Origin: Muribaculaceae bacterium
GTDB taxonomy: Bacteria; Bacteroidota; Bacteroidia; Bacteroidales; Muribaculaceae
DNA length: 46,405 nucleotides
Direction of reading: 5' to 3'
Assembly (NCBI GenBank): GCA_029051525.1
Contig: JAIDKG010000077.1
Coordinates: 1 to 46,405 of the forward strand
In this document: piece after piece, positions 37,380 to 46,364 of the stretch
How positions within the stretch are numbered: the first letter of the stretch is position 1
Layout of the letters: the number at the start of each line of letters is the position of its first letter
The notes under the pieces: generated by a model
Database searches by the model: none
Told to the model about the DNA's origin: nothing
What the model saw: the letters and a program-made list of their open reading frames with translations, nothing else
Translations under genes and position numbers: made by a program

Positions 37380-37387
37380 TAAATTTG
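37380..37387 (+). promoter_or_regulatory. -7 box of the cytidylate-kinase-like gene
   Basis: TAAATTTG matches TAnnTTTG exactly. A weak TTTC at 37356-37359 stands at -33 with a 20-base spacer. The start codon follows 22 bases after the box. Confidence 0.5.
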
Positions 37388-37409
37388 TGGTGAATTAACG
37401 GAAGGAGAT

Positions 37410-38063
37410 ATGTCAAACCCCCGATTATTACCCCCCATCGTAGTGGTGGTGGGGCGTCAGTTCGGTTCCGGAGGCCGTCGGCTGGGCAAGCGGCTGGCCG
37501 CTGAGCTCGGATTGGCTTATTACGACAAGGAGGTGCTCACCGAGGCGGCTCAGCGCCGGGGATTCTCCCGCGATATTTTCGCCAGCCACGATGAGAAGCG
37601 CCCCTCGCCGCTGCGCTCGATGATCAGCCATGCCTTCGGTGTGGCCGATTCCTATCAGCAGAGCCCCATGAGCTGCGAGGCAATCTACGATGCCCAGAGC
37701 CGAGTGATCAAGGAGCTCGCCGAGGAGGGTGGCGGTGTGTTTGTGGGCCGTTCGGCCGACTATATACTGCGCGACCATCCGGCGATGATAAGCATCTTCC
37801 TGCATGCTCCGGCCGAGCACCGCGCGGCCGCCCTGGTGAAGCGTGGCGAAGTGGCCTCGCTCGAAAAGGGGATCGAGATGGCCCGCCATCAAGACCGAAA
37901 GCGCGAGGAATTCTACAATTATTTCACCGGGCGCCACTGGGGGCGGGCCGACAACTATCACCTCTCGATCGACACCTCCCGTCTCTCCGATGATGCCATG
38001 CTGGAATTGATACGCACCTATCTCGCGCAGCGACGCGCCTCGCTGACTCAGCCATCGGCATAA
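37410..38063 (+). CDS. cytidylate kinase-like family protein
   Basis: The 217-residue protein belongs to the cytidylate-kinase-like P-loop family. The Walker A-like GRQFGSGGRRLG lies at 15-26, where a canonical GKST is replaced by GSGGRR as usual for this family. ELGLAYYDKEVL and GGGVFVGRSADYILRD (about 105-120) and RHQDRKREEFYNYFTG (about 160-175) are also typical. It resembles nucleoside monophosphate kinases but the substrate is not established. It is distinct from the housekeeping Cmk. Confidence 0.88.
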   Translation: MSNPRLLPPIVVVVGRQFGSGGRRLGKRLAAELGLAYYDKEVLTEAAQRRGFSRDIFASHDEKRPSPLRSMISHAFGVADSYQQSPMSCEAIYDAQSRVIKELAEEGGGVFVGRSADYILRDHPAMISIFLHAPAEHRAAALVKRGEVASLEKGIEMARHQDRKREEFYNYFTGRHWGRADNYHLSIDTSRLSDDAMLELIRTYLAQRRASLTQPSA

Positions 38064-38272
38064 TCCACTCTCCGTTGATTATCCTTCACCCCGCCGCCAT
38101 AGCCGGCGGCCGATGAAGAGATGAAGTCAAGGCAAAACAATTTTGCTTTTATATACATTTATATGGATAATGAGTTGTCGTTTCGCCATTCTCCTCTCGG
38201 CATGAGCCAAGGCGATGAATGCGCTGACATCTCACTGACTGAAGTATAACTCTCATATCCACTGTAAAGAGT

Positions 38273-38893
38273 ATGAAAAGCAAGAATTACGTCATCACCT
38301 ATCTGTCGGCTTTGGCAATAGGTATTCTGCTGCTGGTATATTATCAGCAACAGGCTTTATATCACACGATTGTGATTGTAATCGGCGCTCTGATAGCGAT
38401 TCCGTCGCTCGTGTTGCTCCTCACGATGCTGCTGCGCCGGCGACCCGCCGGGCAGACCTCCGGAGCAAGCGCCATCGTGGTGGCCACAGAGGTGGCCTCG
38501 GCCGTAGGGCTGGCATTCGGCATATGGATGATATGCTCGCCTACATTCTTTATCACGGCAATCATCTATACGCTCGGCGCCATTCTGATTCTGGTAGGCG
38601 TGGCGCAGGTGTGCTATGTGAATCAGGCCGCAAGGCCGCTGCGTCCGGCTTTCGGATGGTTTGTGGTGCCACTGCTCACTCTGATAGCCGGTGTGGTGCT
38701 GATTGTGCTTGGCCCTACAAGGGTGAGCGCATGCGCCGGGCTGGTGACCGGAATAGCGCTGGTGATCTACGCAGCCAATGGATTTGCATCGGCCGGGCGC
38801 GAGGCCAACAGGCAGCACCATGAGCAGAAGCTCGAGGATGCGCGCCTCCGCGCTGAAGCCTCGCAGCAGAGCAATACTGATGATGCCCGATAG
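38273..38893 (+). CDS. small integral membrane protein, DUF308/HdeD-like
   Basis: The 206-residue protein has about six hydrophobic segments in pairs and a short, highly charged C-terminal tail (REANRQHHEQKLEDARLRAEA). The layout resembles the HdeD/DUF308 family of small membrane proteins, linked to acid stress in E. coli. The family assignment is tentative. It lies 209 bases after the kinase-like gene and 75 bases before the RNase P RNA gene. Confidence 0.65.
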   Translation: MKSKNYVITYLSALAIGILLLVYYQQQALYHTIVIVIGALIAIPSLVLLLTMLLRRRPAGQTSGASAIVVATEVASAVGLAFGIWMICSPTFFITAIIYTLGAILILVGVAQVCYVNQAARPLRPAFGWFVVPLLTLIAGVVLIVLGPTRVSACAGLVTGIALVIYAANGFASAGREANRQHHEQKLEDARLRAEASQQSNTDDAR

Positions 38894-38917
38894 GGGGCAC
38901 ACCCACTCGCCAATGAT

Positions 38918-38939
38918 TCGGCGGCAAGAGAGCCGCCGA
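38918..38939 (+). terminator. hairpin after the small membrane protein gene
   Basis: An 8-bp GC stem (38918-38925 with 38932-38939, 6-base loop) lies 24 bases after the stop codon. It has no T run, so termination is uncertain. Confidence 0.4.
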
Positions 38940-38968
38940 TAGGCAAAAGATAAAAAAAATGACATTAT

Positions 38969-39392
38969 GGCAGAGGCACGGATGGTCGCTTCATGCCGGG
39001 AGCATGAAGAGGAAAGTCCGGGCAACATAGAGCAGCATACTTTCTAACGGAAAGCCGGTGGCGACGCCGGGGACAATGTGACAGAAAACAACCGCCATCC
39101 CGACTTAGCGCCGATGAGGCGCAGGGGTCGGGCTGGCAAGGGTGAAAAGGCGGGGTAAGAGCCCACCGCCCGTATGGCGACATGCGGGGCCGCACATCCT
39201 ATGCGTTGCAAGGCCAAGTATACCGGCAGTCAAGGATTGCTCGTCCATTGCCGGGGGGTAGGCCGCTAAAGTCTGCGTGCAAACGCAGCCACTCAGATAA
39301 ATGACCGTCAGGGCCACCCTATGGATGCCGCCTGCTCATGCAGCGATGGCACAGGAGTGTCCCCACATAACCCGGCTTATAGTGCCTCTGCC
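38969..39392 (+). ncRNA. rnpB: RNase P RNA, bacterial class A
   Basis: This is the catalytic RNA of RNase P, which removes 5' leaders from tRNA precursors. The 424-base gene shows GAGGAAAGTCCGGGC near 39009 and AGATAAATGACCGTC near 39295, both universally conserved cores. The ends pair as helix P1, GGCAGAGGCAC (38969-38979) with GTGCCTCTGCC (39382-39392). It is followed by a strong terminator. Open frames inside it are artefacts. Confidence 0.96.
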
Positions 39393-39400
39393 CCTTTATA

Positions 39401-39470
39401 ACTCCGCCGGAGTCGGCCCGACCCTAATATCTCCGGGTAGCGCCGCGCTCCGGCGGAGTCTTTCTTTTTT
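39401..39470 (+). terminator. intrinsic terminator of rnpB
   Basis: A perfect 12-bp stem (39401-39412 with 39448-39459, with a GC-rich 35-base loop) is followed by TCTTTCTTTTTT. Confidence 0.85.
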
Positions 39471-39548
39471 CCCACTCAGCCTCGAGGGTATGCCACCACC
39501 GGCGCCTTCTCTCTCTCCCCCCCCCGATGACTCTATATACTCGCAACT

Positions 39549-41081
39549 ATGAAAAATGCATTCCGGAAAGCCATCAATTGGTGCAGGAATTTCTATAAGT
39601 ACTGCACCATCGACGTATGGCGCGAACCTCGCAACACCCTCTTCGTGAGAATCATCAAGACTCTCAATCTCTCGGTGCGTGCCTTTATGGACCGCGGCCT
39701 GCAGATGAAATCATCGGCTCTCACCTATTCTTCGGTGCTGGCCATCGTGCCGGCCATCGCCCTGCTGCTGGCCATAGGGCGCGGCTTCGGCTTTCAGGAC
39801 ACTATCGCAAATTCCCTATATCAATATTTCCCGGCCCAGCATAAGGCACTCGAGACGGCCATGGGATTTGTCGACTCCTATCTGAAGGAGGCCAACAACG
39901 GCCTTTTCGTGGGGGTGGGCGTAGTGATGCTGCTCTGGACTCTCATATCGCTTCTCTCCACAATCGAAGAGGCCTTCAACAATATCTGGGATATAAAGAA
40001 GGACCGCACGATGTATCAGAAGATTACCGACTATATAGCCATCTGCCTGCTGGTGCCGGTGCTGATGGCATGCTCGTCGGGTATGTCGATTTTCATGTCG
40101 ACGATAGTGCAGAATAATCTGGCGCTGCGCATATTCACCCCGCTGATCAATGTGGGGCTCGAGCTGATGCCGCTCGTGCTGGCCTGGCTGGCATTCACGC
40201 TATCTTATTTCCTGATCCCCAACACTAAGGTGCAGTTTAAGTATGCGGCCGTGGCGGGAGCTATATGTTCGATAGCTTTCCAGATTCTGCAGCTGCTGTT
40301 TGTGAATGGTCAGATTTATGTGTCGAAGTATAATGCGATCTATGGCTCGTTTGCCTTTCTACCGTTGCTGCTGGTGTGGATGCAGCTGTCGTGGCTGATT
40401 CTTCTCTTCGGATGTGTGCTCTCCTACTCGCTCCAGAATATCTTCGCCTTCAATTTCCTGGGCGATGTGACCACCATATCGCCCGATTATCGCCGCAAGG
40501 TGCTCCTGGTGATTACGGCTGCCATTTTCCAGCGCTTTGAGCAGAAGCTCCCGCCGCTCAACCGCAATGAGATATCCACCCAATATGATATCCCGATCCG
40601 GATGGTGGGTGAATTCACTTATACACTGCATAAGGCGGGACTGATCTATTTCGTGCAGCTCCCCGATGATATGGTGGGCTACGCTCCGGCCATCGATGCC
40701 ACTTCGCTTACTGTGGGTGAGCTTTTCCGCCGCATCGACGAGCAGGGAGCCTCGGATTTCATACCGCGCTTTGATAAGATATATCCGCATCTGGTGGAGC
40801 TGGTCAATGACCTCAACCGCCGCTCCTGGTATCTGGCCGATGCCCTGAGAGTGGTGGATGTGGACCTCCCCTCTCCGGCCCGGATACGCGAAATTCTGAC
40901 AAAATATAAGGTCACGATCGATGACCCCGAAGAGGATACCCCCGAAGAGGATGCCCCGGTCGATTCCGCAACCCTCTTTGCGACCGATTCCGAATCAAGT
41001 ATATCAGACCATGACCTAAAGAATTCGGCACCGACCGATGCGCAAAAATCGACCCGGGATTCTGACAAAGCTGACAATTGA
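39549..41081 (+). CDS. YihY/virulence factor BrkB family membrane protein
   Basis: The 510-residue protein has the YihY/BrkB membrane domain of about six helices (residues 40-300), with QMKSSALTYSSVLAIVPAIALLLAIG at the start and the family-typical WTLISLLSTIEEAFNNIWDI. Residues about 310-440 form a soluble helical region resembling a winged helix. A disordered acidic tail of about 60 residues follows (DDPEEDTPEEDAPVD, ending DKADN). The old RNase BN name for this family was withdrawn. Function is unknown; a transport role has been proposed. Confidence 0.88.
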   Translation: MKNAFRKAINWCRNFYKYCTIDVWREPRNTLFVRIIKTLNLSVRAFMDRGLQMKSSALTYSSVLAIVPAIALLLAIGRGFGFQDTIANSLYQYFPAQHKALETAMGFVDSYLKEANNGLFVGVGVVMLLWTLISLLSTIEEAFNNIWDIKKDRTMYQKITDYIAICLLVPVLMACSSGMSIFMSTIVQNNLALRIFTPLINVGLELMPLVLAWLAFTLSYFLIPNTKVQFKYAAVAGAICSIAFQILQLLFVNGQIYVSKYNAIYGSFAFLPLLLVWMQLSWLILLFGCVLSYSLQNIFAFNFLGDVTTISPDYRRKVLLVITAAIFQRFEQKLPPLNRNEISTQYDIPIRMVGEFTYTLHKAGLIYFVQLPDDMVGYAPAIDATSLTVGELFRRIDEQGASDFIPRFDKIYPHLVELVNDLNRRSWYLADALRVVDVDLPSPARIREILTKYKVTIDDPEEDTPEEDAPVDSATLFATDSESSISDHDLKNSAPTDAQKSTRDSDKADN

Positions 41082-41173
41082 CCGCAAAATTCACAGGAGA
41101 TAAAGCAAAAATACAAAATAAATGTTGCATAACATATCAAATTTGTGCTGATATCAGAATTTATTTTTGTTCC

Positions 41174-41207
41174 TTTGCTGAAATCTTCAAAGTATTTGGT
41201 AAATTTG
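41174..41207 (+). promoter_or_regulatory. promoter of the glycogen cluster
   Basis: TTTG at 41174-41177 and TAAATTTG at 41200-41207 match the Bacteroidetes promoter elements with a 22-base spacer, slightly long. The leader is about 90 bases to the chosen start at 41305. Confidence 0.6.
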
Positions 41208-41304
41208 TAGTTGCAATCTACATCTACTTGATATAACCTACTTCCATCCGCAATCCGAAGAGATATCTTACCGGATGGAAATCGCGAAAACACCTTACTC
41301 GATT

Positions 41305-43269
41305 ATGAGTTATCTGAAATTTGACAAAAACCTTATGATTAATCTGGAGCAGTCACTCCCCAAGGAGATGCTCCGCACCAACAAGTCGGGCGCCTACCAT
41401 TGCACCTCGATTGTGGGATGCAACACCCGCAAGCAGCATGGCCTCCTGGTAATCCCGATTCCGGAGATGGACGATAAGGCTCATGTGCTCCTATCAAGTC
41501 TCGATGAGACGGTGATACAGCATGGCGCCCCTTTCAATCTCGGTCTGCATCAGTATGCCGGCGATGTATTCAGCCCCAACGGACACAAATATATCCGCGA
41601 ATTCAATTGCGAGAAAGTACCCTCGATGACCTATCGCGTGGGAGGCGTAGTGCTCCACAAGGAGAAGGTGTTTATCTCGCATGAAAACAGAATCCTGATC
41701 AAATACACCCTGCTCGAGGCCCACTCCCCCACCACTCTGCGCTTCCGCCCCTTCCTGGCATTCCGCAATGCCAACGACCTCTGCGTGGAGAATAATGCCC
41801 TCAATAAGAGCATCCGCCATATCCACGACGGTATTGCCACATGCCTCTATGAGGGATACCCGGAGCTTTTCATGCAATTCAATAAGAAGGCGGATTGGGT
41901 CGATGATCCCCACTGGAACAAGAATATCATCTACTTCAAAGACCGCGACCGCGGACTCCCCTACACCGAAGATCTCTGGGTGCCCGGATATTTCGAGCTC
42001 CCCATCGAGAAGGGGGAATCGATTATCTTCTCGGCTTCGACCTATGAGGCCGACCCGGAGAAATTCGAGACCACTTATGAGCAGGAACTCGTGGGGCGCA
42101 CCTGCCGCACAAGTTTCTACAATTGCCTCAAGAACTCGGCCAAGCAGTGCTATCTGAAGACTCCCGGCGGAATGTATCTCATGGCGGGATATCCTTGGTA
42201 TAATGTGCGCGGACGCGACGAACTGATCGGCCTCCCCGGCTGCACTCTGGCCATCGACCATAAGGATGATTTCGAGGCGATGATCCGCACATACCTCGAT
42301 GCGCTCCACCGATATATCGACGATGGGGTGAAGGATTCCGTAATCACCGATATCGACCTCCCCGATATCCCGCTATGGACTCTCTGGGCTCTACAGCAAT
42401 ACCGCCGGCAGTGCGGCATGAAGGAGTGCCTTGGCAAGTATAAGGAGGATGTGCGCCGCCTGGTGGAGGATATCCGCGCCAACCGCGTGAATAATCTCCG
42501 GCTCAATCCGAGCGGTCTGCTCTCCACCGAGGGGCAGAATCAGCCGGTGAGCTGGATGTCGGCTTCGCTGGGCGGGCGCCCGCTCATACCGCGCAGCGGA
42601 TATCTGGTGGAATTCAATGCGCTGTGGTACAATGCCCTGCGATTCCTCATCTCTCTGCTGGAGAATGATCCTTCGGAGGTGGAATATGTGGCATCGCTCA
42701 CCGAATTGGCCGACAACGTGAAGGAGGCTTTTGTGAAGACTTTCCTCAATGATTACGGTTATCTCTTCGACTATGTGAGCGGCTCTTACACCGACCTCGA
42801 GGTGCGCCCCAACATGGTGATAGCCATCGGCATGGAGTATTCACCGCTCGACCGACGGCAGCGCAAGAAGGTGCTCGATCTGGCCACCCGCGAGCTCCTC
42901 ACCCCGAAGGGGCTCCGCTCGCTCAGCCCGAAAAGCTATGCCTATAATCCTATATATGTGGGATCGCCCGAGGAGCGTGAGCGCGCTGTGCATCAGGGTC
43001 CGGCCCGACCGTGGCTCTTCGGTTTCTATGCCGATGCCTATTTCAAGGTGTTTGGCATCTCTGGACTCGGTTTCATCGAGCGTATGCTCATCGGCTATGA
43101 AGATGAGATGACCGAGGGTTGCATCGGCTCGCTCTCGGAGATGTACGACGGCAATCCCCCCTACACCGGTCGCGGCGCTATATCCACATGCAAGAATGTG
43201 GGTGAGATACTCCGCACCATCAAAAACGTCAAAGAACTCAACAAACTACAAACCTCTGACCAAGACTAA
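41305..43269 (+). CDS. glycogen debranching enzyme (amylo-alpha-1,6-glucosidase, GH133 type)
   Basis: This enzyme hydrolyses alpha-1,6 branch points of glycogen. The 654-residue protein has the N-terminal debranching-enzyme domain (NKSGAYHCTSIVGCNTRKQHGLLV, then VLLSSLDETV) and a C-terminal amylo-alpha-1,6-glucosidase (alpha/alpha toroid) domain with GYPWYNVRGRDELIGLPG and LNPSGLLSTEGQNQPVSWMSA. An alternative ATG at 41275 would add ten residues; the one at 41305 gives MSYLKFDKN, which fits my memory of Bacteroides relatives. The glycosyltransferase gene starts 2 bases after its stop. Confidence 0.92.
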   Translation: MSYLKFDKNLMINLEQSLPKEMLRTNKSGAYHCTSIVGCNTRKQHGLLVIPIPEMDDKAHVLLSSLDETVIQHGAPFNLGLHQYAGDVFSPNGHKYIREFNCEKVPSMTYRVGGVVLHKEKVFISHENRILIKYTLLEAHSPTTLRFRPFLAFRNANDLCVENNALNKSIRHIHDGIATCLYEGYPELFMQFNKKADWVDDPHWNKNIIYFKDRDRGLPYTEDLWVPGYFELPIEKGESIIFSASTYEADPEKFETTYEQELVGRTCRTSFYNCLKNSAKQCYLKTPGGMYLMAGYPWYNVRGRDELIGLPGCTLAIDHKDDFEAMIRTYLDALHRYIDDGVKDSVITDIDLPDIPLWTLWALQQYRRQCGMKECLGKYKEDVRRLVEDIRANRVNNLRLNPSGLLSTEGQNQPVSWMSASLGGRPLIPRSGYLVEFNALWYNALRFLISLLENDPSEVEYVASLTELADNVKEAFVKTFLNDYGYLFDYVSGSYTDLEVRPNMVIAIGMEYSPLDRRQRKKVLDLATRELLTPKGLRSLSPKSYAYNPIYVGSPEERERAVHQGPARPWLFGFYADAYFKVFGISGLGFIERMLIGYEDEMTEGCIGSLSEMYDGNPPYTGRGAISTCKNVGEILRTIKNVKELNKLQTSDQD

Positions 43270-43271
43270 GT

Positions 43272-44543
43272 ATGAAAGCTCTAATGTTCGGATGGGAGTT
43301 CCCTCCCCATATCCTCGGCGGACTGGGCACCGCCTCCTACGGTCTGACCAAGGGTATGCACAACAACGGCAACATGGAGATTACCTTCGTCATCCCGAAA
43401 CCATGGGGCGATGAGGAGCGCGATTTCGCCAATATCATCGGGGCATGCAATACCCCGGTGGCATGGCGCGATGTGAGCCACGACTATGTGCAATCACGGC
43501 TCGGACGGTTTATGGACCCGCAACTCTATTTCGACCTCCGCGACCATATCTATGCCGACTTCAACTACCTCAACCTCAACGATCTGGGTTGTATGGATTT
43601 CTCAGGCCGATATCCCGACAATCTGCTTGAGGAGATCAACAATTATTCAATCGTGGCCGGTGTGATAGCACGCACCGTGGATTGCGACATCATCCACTCC
43701 CACGACTGGCTCACATATCCGGCCGGTATCCACGCCAAGAATGTGACCGGCAAACCGCTGGTGATACATGTGCACGCCACCGATTTCGACCGCTCGCGTG
43801 GCAATGTGAATCCTACCGTATTCGCCATCGAGAAGGATGGCATGGAGAATGCCGACCATATCATCACCGTCTCGGAGCTTACTCGCCGCACAGTGATCGA
43901 CAAGTATGGCATATCTCCCGATAAGGTCACCACTGTGCATAATGCCGTGATTCCGCTCAGCGACCACCTGCTCAACCTCCCCAAACCGGAGTCGAAAGAT
44001 AAGGTGATCACATTCCTGGGGCGAATCACCATGCAGAAGGGCCCGGAATATTTTGTGGAGGCTGCCGCCAAGGTGCTCCGCAAAAGCAAGAATGTGAGAT
44101 TCGTGATGGCCGGGTCGGGCGATATGATGGATGCCATGATTAAGCTCGTGGCTAAACGGGGTATCGCCGACCGTTTCCATTTCACCGGGTTCCTGAAGGG
44201 GGATCAGGTATATGAGATGCTCCGCGCATCGGATGTATATGTGATGCCTTCTGTGTCGGAACCTTTCGGTATCTCCCCCCTCGAGGCGATGGAGATGGGT
44301 GTGCCTTCGATTATCTCGAAACAAAGCGGTTGCGCCGAAATCCTCGACAATGTGATCAAGACCGACTATTGGGATATCGATGCCATGGCCGATGCCATGC
44401 ACTCCATCGTGACCAATCATGCCCTCTACACCACCCTGCGCGACCGTGGCATAGAAGAGATCCACAATATCACCTGGGAGAAAGCCGGCAAGAAAGTAAT
44501 CGATATCTACAATCGGGTGATCGCCGACCGTAAGGAATCCTGA
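43272..44543 (+). CDS. GT4-type glycosyltransferase, likely glycogen/maltooligosaccharide synthesis
   Basis: The 423-residue GT-B fold enzyme starts with MFGWEFPPHILGGLGTASYGLTKGM, the glycine-rich N-terminal loop of glycogen-synthase-like enzymes, then DIIHSHDWLTYPAGI (near 140). The C-terminal domain has VSEPFGISPLEAMEMG (about 329-344), the E-x7-E donor-binding motif. Placement between a debranching enzyme and a GH57 enzyme strongly suggests synthesis of alpha-1,4-glucan. Whether the donor is ADP-, UDP- or GDP-glucose cannot be seen. Confidence 0.88.
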   Translation: MKALMFGWEFPPHILGGLGTASYGLTKGMHNNGNMEITFVIPKPWGDEERDFANIIGACNTPVAWRDVSHDYVQSRLGRFMDPQLYFDLRDHIYADFNYLNLNDLGCMDFSGRYPDNLLEEINNYSIVAGVIARTVDCDIIHSHDWLTYPAGIHAKNVTGKPLVIHVHATDFDRSRGNVNPTVFAIEKDGMENADHIITVSELTRRTVIDKYGISPDKVTTVHNAVIPLSDHLLNLPKPESKDKVITFLGRITMQKGPEYFVEAAAKVLRKSKNVRFVMAGSGDMMDAMIKLVAKRGIADRFHFTGFLKGDQVYEMLRASDVYVMPSVSEPFGISPLEAMEMGVPSIISKQSGCAEILDNVIKTDYWDIDAMADAMHSIVTNHALYTTLRDRGIEEIHNITWEKAGKKVIDIYNRVIADRKES

Positions 44544-44626
44544 GCCGGCCCGGATCCCCCCTCTCCTTCTCTCCTCATTTACACCAACTATCATACCCCC
44601 CCACACACAACAAGAATACTATTGAT

Positions 44627-46075
44627 ATGAAATCAGTTTGTTTCTATTTCAAGATACACCAGCCGTTCCGTCTGAAACGCTACCGCTTCTTCGATATCGG
44701 CAATGACCACTACTACTATGATGATTTCGCCAATGATGAAATCATCAACCGCATCGCCGAGCAGAGCTACATCCCCATGGCCAACACTCTGCTGGAGATG
44801 ATCGAGAAGTCGGGCGGCGAGTTCAAGTGCGCCATCTCAATCTCGGGCACTGCCATCGAACAGCTCCAGCTCTATGTGCCGGAATTTATCGACCTGCTCA
44901 AGCGTCTGGCCGATACGAAATGCGTGGAGTTCCTCAGCGGCACCTACAGCCATTCGCTCGCTTCGCTCGAAGACCCGGTGGAGTTCATGCGTGAGGTGAA
45001 TATGCACGACCAGCTGATCCACCGCCTATTCGGCGTGCGCCCCAAGGTATTTGCCAATACCGAGCTGATCTACGACGACGACATCTCCCTCCTCATCAAA
45101 GCCATGGACTTCAAGGTATGCCTCACCGAGGGCACCAAACATATCCTGGGTTGGAAATCCCCCAACTACGTCTACTCTTCGGCCGTGGCTCCTGACCTGA
45201 AGCTCCTGCTCACCAATAGCAAACTGAGCTACGACATCACAGGCAATTTCAACAATACCGAGTGGGATGAATATCCGCTGACAGCCGACAAGTATGTCGA
45301 CTGGATTGCCGCCCTCCCGGAGGAGGAGCAGATTGTCAACCTCTATCTCTCGATGGATACATTCGGCACTTTCCTCCCCGCATCGACCGGTATCTTCGAC
45401 TTCCTCAAGGCTCTCCCCCGTTTCGGCAAGGAGAAGGGTGTGCAGTTCACCACTCCATCCGAGGCCTCGCGCCGTCTGAAGCCTGTAGGCAATCTCACAA
45501 TCCCATATCCCATCTCGGATGTCGATGAGGCTCGCGATGTATCAGCATGGAAAGGCAATGACCTGCAGCGTGAGGCACTCGGCAAACTCTATGCCATCGG
45601 TGAGCGCGTAAACCTATGTTCCGACCGCCGACTCAAGCAGGACTGGGAATATCTCCAAAGCTCCGACCATTTCTACTACATGGCAACCGGAAAGAATGCC
45701 GCAGGCTCATTCTCACCCTTCGACTCCCCCTTCGACGCTTTCACCAACTACATGAATGTCCTGGCCGACTTCATAGTGCGTGTAGAAGAGCAATACCCCG
45801 AAGAGATCGGCAACGAAGAACTCAACGCCCTCCTGCTCACCATCCGCAACCAGGCCGCCGAAATCGAATCGCTCAACAAGGAGGTGAAGGCCCTGCGCCA
45901 GAACATCCTCACAGCCGACGACTCGGTCAATGCCGCCGTAGAAATCGTAGAAAAGCCCGAAATCGAGCTTCCCAAACCGAAAGCATCCGCAAAAAAGCCT
46001 GCGAAAACGGCCGAAAAGAGCAAACCTGCCGCCGATGAAGCCCCCAAAAAACGCGGCCGCAAACCGAAAGCCTGA
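44627..46075 (+). CDS. GH57 family glycoside hydrolase with basic C-terminal tail
   Basis: GH57 enzymes act on alpha-glucans as amylases, 4-alpha-glucanotransferases or branching enzymes. The 482-residue protein has HQPFR (11-15), the catalytic nucleophile Glu146 in NTELIYDDD, and an acid/base candidate Asp244 in SMDTFG. A predicted coiled coil (about 395-430) is followed by a Lys/Ala/Pro-rich tail (440-482) ending in KKRGRKPKA, which looks like an AT-hook. The catalytic part alone resembles Bacteroidetes GH57 alpha-amylases. The tail is unusual for a glycan enzyme. It is the last gene of the cluster, 83 bases after the GT4 gene. Confidence 0.9.
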   Translation: MKSVCFYFKIHQPFRLKRYRFFDIGNDHYYYDDFANDEIINRIAEQSYIPMANTLLEMIEKSGGEFKCAISISGTAIEQLQLYVPEFIDLLKRLADTKCVEFLSGTYSHSLASLEDPVEFMREVNMHDQLIHRLFGVRPKVFANTELIYDDDISLLIKAMDFKVCLTEGTKHILGWKSPNYVYSSAVAPDLKLLLTNSKLSYDITGNFNNTEWDEYPLTADKYVDWIAALPEEEQIVNLYLSMDTFGTFLPASTGIFDFLKALPRFGKEKGVQFTTPSEASRRLKPVGNLTIPYPISDVDEARDVSAWKGNDLQREALGKLYAIGERVNLCSDRRLKQDWEYLQSSDHFYYMATGKNAAGSFSPFDSPFDAFTNYMNVLADFIVRVEEQYPEEIGNEELNALLLTIRNQAAEIESLNKEVKALRQNILTADDSVNAAVEIVEKPEIELPKPKASAKKPAKTAEKSKPAADEAPKKRGRKPKA

Positions 46076-46146
46076 CAAAGCCTGACACATCCGGAGACGG
46101 ATCCCACTCGGATTACCATCCAAAACTCCGCTCTGATTACAGCAAT

Positions 46147-46187
46147 AAGAAAGAGATACCGCTTGCCACGCGGTATCTCTTTCTTTT
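46147..46187 (+). terminator. intrinsic terminator of the glycogen cluster
   Basis: A perfect 16-bp stem (46147-46162 with 46170-46185, 7-base loop) lies 71 bases after the GH57 stop. The 3' arm ends in TTTCTT and TT follows. The A-rich 5' arm makes it usable from the right as well. Confidence 0.88.
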
Positions 46188-46202
46188 CCAAATTACTGTT
46201 TT

Positions 46203-46364
46203 GATGTTTTGTATGTTTTGTATGTGATTTATGTAATTTATGTAATTTATGTAATGTATGTATACACACATCACATACACCACATAAATCACATAAACCA
46301 CATAAACCACATAAACCACATACACCACATCCACCGCATACGGCACATACACCACATACAACAC
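46203..46364. repeat. inverted pair of 9-bp tandem arrays, consensus TATGTNNTT
   Basis: Eighteen 9-bp units run in perfect phase with no gap. The first seven (46203-46265) read TATGTNNTT on the plus strand. The next eleven (46266-46364) read the same consensus on the minus strand, so the array is inverted about position 46265. The variable pair is mostly AA, TT or GA in the left half and mostly GG in the right half (read on the minus strand). Aligned outward from the centre, units match at the non-variable positions, including a shared final G in the second pair. The array starts 16 bases after the glycogen terminator. The remaining bases to 46405 are CA-rich, and I see no gene there. Confidence 0.85.
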
